Assembly (NCBI GenBank): GCA_001028815.1
Contig: LDJB01000002.1
Coordinates: forward strand, 372,001 to 436,000
DNA from: Peptococcaceae bacterium 1109
GTDB taxonomy: Bacteria > Bacillota > Limnochordia > Darwinibacteriales > Darwinibacteriaceae
Length of the DNA: 64,000 bases
Direction of reading: 5' to 3'
The position numbers and the translations under genes were made by a program. Position 1 is the first letter of the stretch, and each line of letters begins with the position of its first letter. The notes under the pieces are model-generated. The model was not told the DNA's origin and did not search any database. It saw nothing but the letters and a program-made list of their open reading frames with translations. Positions 62,059 through 64,000 of the stretch are shown here, piece by piece.

Positions 62059-62555
62059 TGGCTGCGCTGGCGCTCTGCCTCCCGCATCATGCGAATGTAC
62101 TTAAAGAGGGCAATGATGGTTTTCGCATCGTGAATCTCGCCCTCATCGATGAGCTGCTCTGCCTCTTTAAGGGGGATCCACCGCACCTTGATATCTTCCC
62201 CTTCATCAGGGTTGGGTGAACCAGGAGTGAGCCCTTCTCCTAAGAAGAGGTAGAGCACCTCATTGGTATACCCAGGGGTGGGATAAAGGTAACCCATGGG
62301 CTCGAGTTTTTCCACCTTGTATCCCGTCTCTTCCTCTAGTTCTCGGAGGGCACATTGGGCTGGGCTTTCGTCCCCATCGATCGATCCTGCGGGAATTTCC
62401 AGCATGTTGCGGTTCGCAGCGGGACGGTACTGCTCTACCATGAGCACCTTGCCGTCTTGCACAACCAAGGTGGCCGCGGCACCAGGATGTTCAACCATCT
62501 TAAACTGCCTGACCTGGCCGCCGATCCATGCGTCTTTGGTAATGAATCTAAACAC
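62055..62555 (-). CDS. NUDIX hydrolase, ADP-ribose pyrophosphatase type
   Basis: The NUDIX box runs from GSIDGDESPAQCALRE to ELEEETGY, with all metal-binding glutamates present. The N-terminal EQYRPAANRNMLEIPAG matches ADP-ribose pyrophosphatases (NudF), which hydrolyse ADP-ribose or other nucleoside diphosphate sugars. GTG at 62555 has GAGG 8 nt upstream; GTG at 62564 overlaps that site. A pairing with nearby sugar-nucleotide synthesis is possible. Confidence 0.93.
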   Translation of the reverse strand: MFRFITKDAWIGGQVRQFKMVEHPGAAATLVVQDGKVLMVEQYRPAANRNMLEIPAGSIDGDESPAQCALRELEEETGYKVEKLEPMGYLYPTPGYTNEVLYLFLGEGLTPGSPNPDEGEDIKVRWIPLKEAEQLIDEGEIHDAKTIIALFKYIRMMREAERQRSH

Positions 62556-62623
62556 GTTAATCACCTCGTAAATGCTATTCTTGCCCTGAACCAGAAGTCC
62601 TGTTGCAGATAGGAGAATGGGAT

Positions 62624-63541
62624 ATGATTTTGCAGTTTGGGATCGAGTTTAAAGAAGCCTATGAACTGCTGGTGAGTGCTTGGGCTGGAGCCTTTGCTAA
62701 ACAGCCCGGAATGCTTGGCCTCAGCCGGGACTGGTTCAACTGGTGCACCACCAAGCTGTCTGCACAAAACCTGACCCTCCTGGAAGAGATCCGCAGAATG
62801 GAGCAAGCCATTCCCGTTGCTCTCGCCCTAAATTCGCCCAACCCCACTGCGGTTGGATTCATCAAATGGGTGAACTCCCTCAGCGGTTCCGACGCCTATG
62901 AAATCATCTACTCTTTTGATCCCAACGCCCAGCGGAAAACCCCCCAGGTACTGCGGAAGCTTTGCCAAACCCTGGGAAGGGGCCTGGGGATGTGGTACGA
63001 CCAGTATTTCCACCGCATCGCCCCGAAAATCACCGCTGCCCTGGAAACCAGCGCTGCACAAGCCCATGCCCTGCTGGAAAGCTTTGATGAGCGGCCCCAA
63101 GACTTGATCAAGGAACTAACCCAGAGCCTAGTCTGGGAAGCCCTTGCCGTTACAGACATTACCATGATACCCCAGGCCCATCTCAGCCCGTGGCCTGTTT
63201 ACCTCATCGGCGGCGATCACGGGGTGGTCTTCTACCCCGTTGCAGGTATCCTTCCTCAGGAAGACAAAAGCGCAGAGGTGGAGCGCCTTCTAAAGGCTCT
63301 CGCTGACCCGAGCAGGATGAATCTCCTTCGCTTGATCGGCAGCGATGTCGCGCGGTTCACCGATTTGGTTGAAAAGAGCGGACTCGCGAAGAGCACTGTT
63401 CATCACCACCTCGTTGCCCTGCGGCATGCGGGGCTTTTATGGCTGCATGTGGGAGATGATACCGCGGCGCGCTTTAGCGTCCGCTGGGAGGCGGTGCGCA
63501 GCTTAAGCAGTCAACTAGAAGGGGTGTTACTGGGAAAATGA
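62624..63541 (+). CDS. Long ArsR-family regulator with unknown N-terminal domain
   Basis: The 305-residue protein has a ~215-residue N-terminal helical domain of unknown role (start ILQFGIEFKEAYELLVSAW), followed by a C-terminal winged helix of ArsR type (LLKALADPSRMNLLRLIG, GLAKSTVHHHLVALRHAGLL). Similar long ArsR-like regulators with an N-terminal sensor domain occur in Bacillota and Actinobacteria. There is no metal motif of the CadC or SmtB kind. ATG 62624 lies 8 nt after AGGAG. No target gene is evident next to it. Confidence 0.82.
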   Translation: MILQFGIEFKEAYELLVSAWAGAFAKQPGMLGLSRDWFNWCTTKLSAQNLTLLEEIRRMEQAIPVALALNSPNPTAVGFIKWVNSLSGSDAYEIIYSFDPNAQRKTPQVLRKLCQTLGRGLGMWYDQYFHRIAPKITAALETSAAQAHALLESFDERPQDLIKELTQSLVWEALAVTDITMIPQAHLSPWPVYLIGGDHGVVFYPVAGILPQEDKSAEVERLLKALADPSRMNLLRLIGSDVARFTDLVEKSGLAKSTVHHHLVALRHAGLLWLHVGDDTAARFSVRWEAVRSLSSQLEGVLLGK

Positions 63542-63615
63542 CGCCCTAGTCCTATGCGTTTCATCCCTGGTATGCATACACTGTTACCAGAGTTGAGACG
63601 AAAGGAGGCGTCCTA

Positions 63616-64000
63616 GTGATATTCCCAGCCCCACCCGCGAATTGCAGCGGTTTTTACTATACTGTCCGGCCAGGGGATAGCCTGTTTAGCATTGCACAGC
63701 GGTTTGGGGTGCCGCTCTCTGCTTTAATTGCCGCCAATCCCCAGATCCCTAACCCTAATCTGATTTTCCCCGGCCAGGTAATCTGTATCCCTGCATCCCA
63801 ACCTGGGGTACCATCCGTGGAATGCGCTATGCTGCTTTTTAGGACGGCGAACATCCCGTTTAACCCCGCAGCTGAAGCCGGCGGAGTGGCCCGGGTATTC
63901 CAGCGCTCTGGGCAGTCAGGCAATGTCCTGGTTTCTGCCATCGGCCTGCCACCGCCTGGATCTTTAGGCGGGAACATTTATGTGGCCTGGATTCGGCGGA
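63616..64000 (+). CDS. LysM-domain protein (3' end beyond window)
   Basis: An open frame begins GTG at 63616, 7 nt after AGGAGG, and runs off the right edge at 128 codons. The N-terminal LysM domain (about 14-60: YYTVRPGDSLFSIAQRFGV and IFPGQVICIP) binds peptidoglycan or chitin-like polymers. A further ~65 residues of unknown fold follow (with NPAAEAGGVARVFQRSG). No signal peptide is seen; in sporulation-related LysM proteins none is needed. Sporulation or wall function is inferred only from the domain. Confidence 0.85.
   Translation, partial: MIFPAPPANCSGFYYTVRPGDSLFSIAQRFGVPLSALIAANPQIPNPNLIFPGQVICIPASQPGVPSVECAMLLFRTANIPFNPAAEAGGVARVFQRSGQSGNVLVSAIGLPPPGSLGGNIYVAWIRR

Overview
The window reads as a chromosomal segment of a spore-forming Bacillota (Firmicute). 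The evidence is spoIIE beside tilS and ftsH, strong AGGAGG ribosome binding sites, frequent GTG/TTG starts, sigma-A type promoters, a Firmicute-type tRNA cluster, an L-box lysine riboswitch, an iron-sulfur serine dehydratase in two subunits, and a four-gene pyruvate dehydrogenase. Base composition looks moderately G+C rich by eye. A deep-branching, possibly thermophilic, clostridial or Limnochordia-like lineage is my guess, not a demonstrated placement. I see no prophage, insertion sequence or CRISPR array. Apart from 39540-39883, which holds a promoter, a lysine riboswitch and its terminator, no gap exceeds 300 bases.

Layout, left to right. 1-5171 (minus): ftsH (cut by the edge), tilS, spoIIE. 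5279-8282: tRNA-Met, a NatAB-like ABC exporter, an RseC-like membrane protein, tRNA-Asp. 8280-10069 (minus): sdaAA, sdaAB and an unlisted 56-residue Cys-rich gene. 10141-14149 (minus): a double FMN-binding protein, lone trpB, a PfkB kinase, a secreted protein. 14221-15829 (plus): an M23 lipoprotein with an apparent CTG start, then murB. 15815-19776: a UPF0016 cation transporter with a Cys-rich tail, a small ORF, a GH1 glycosidase, lplA. 19843-24588 (minus): the pyruvate dehydrogenase operon lpd-E2-E1beta-E1alpha. LplA, transcribed toward it, could supply lipoyl groups to E2. 24693-25653 (minus): ten tRNAs from one promoter.

25841-29262 (plus): two unknown proteins, a 29-residue exported peptide, an HD-GYP phosphodiesterase, a RibD-C reductase. 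29259-34076 (minus): a YeiH-like transporter and a peptide transporter lacking ATPases. 34259-36107 (plus): a metal/cobalamin-type binding protein and a paralogue of the 13340-14149 protein. 36156-39539 (plus): a metal-responsive ArsR repressor with a clear promoter-operator, a Zn/Cd P-type ATPase, a SIMPL-domain protein. 39522-41942 (plus): lysine riboswitch, NhaC-family transporter, phosphodiesterase. 41953-47912 (minus): RluA-type pseudouridine synthase, GH4 glycosidase, NAD synthetase with a degenerate glutaminase domain, MATE pump, rapZ. 48020-49910 (minus): a two-gene secreted pair including a caspase-fold lipoprotein lacking its catalytic residues. 50041-53227 (minus): GH38 alpha-mannosidase. 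53325-57669 (minus): regulator-potABCD with a phased operator. 57757-62555: DapL-like aminotransferase, ZIP transporter, phosphohexomutase plus nucleotidyltransferase, NUDIX hydrolase. 62624-64000 (plus): a long ArsR regulator and a LysM protein cut by the edge.

Most exciting leads for follow-up are the 29-residue signal-peptide-plus-hexapeptide gene before the HD-GYP gene, the pseudo-caspase pair, the two scattered members of an unassigned secreted family, and the NAD synthetase lacking its glutaminase cysteine. All calls come from reading sequence; no database search was run.
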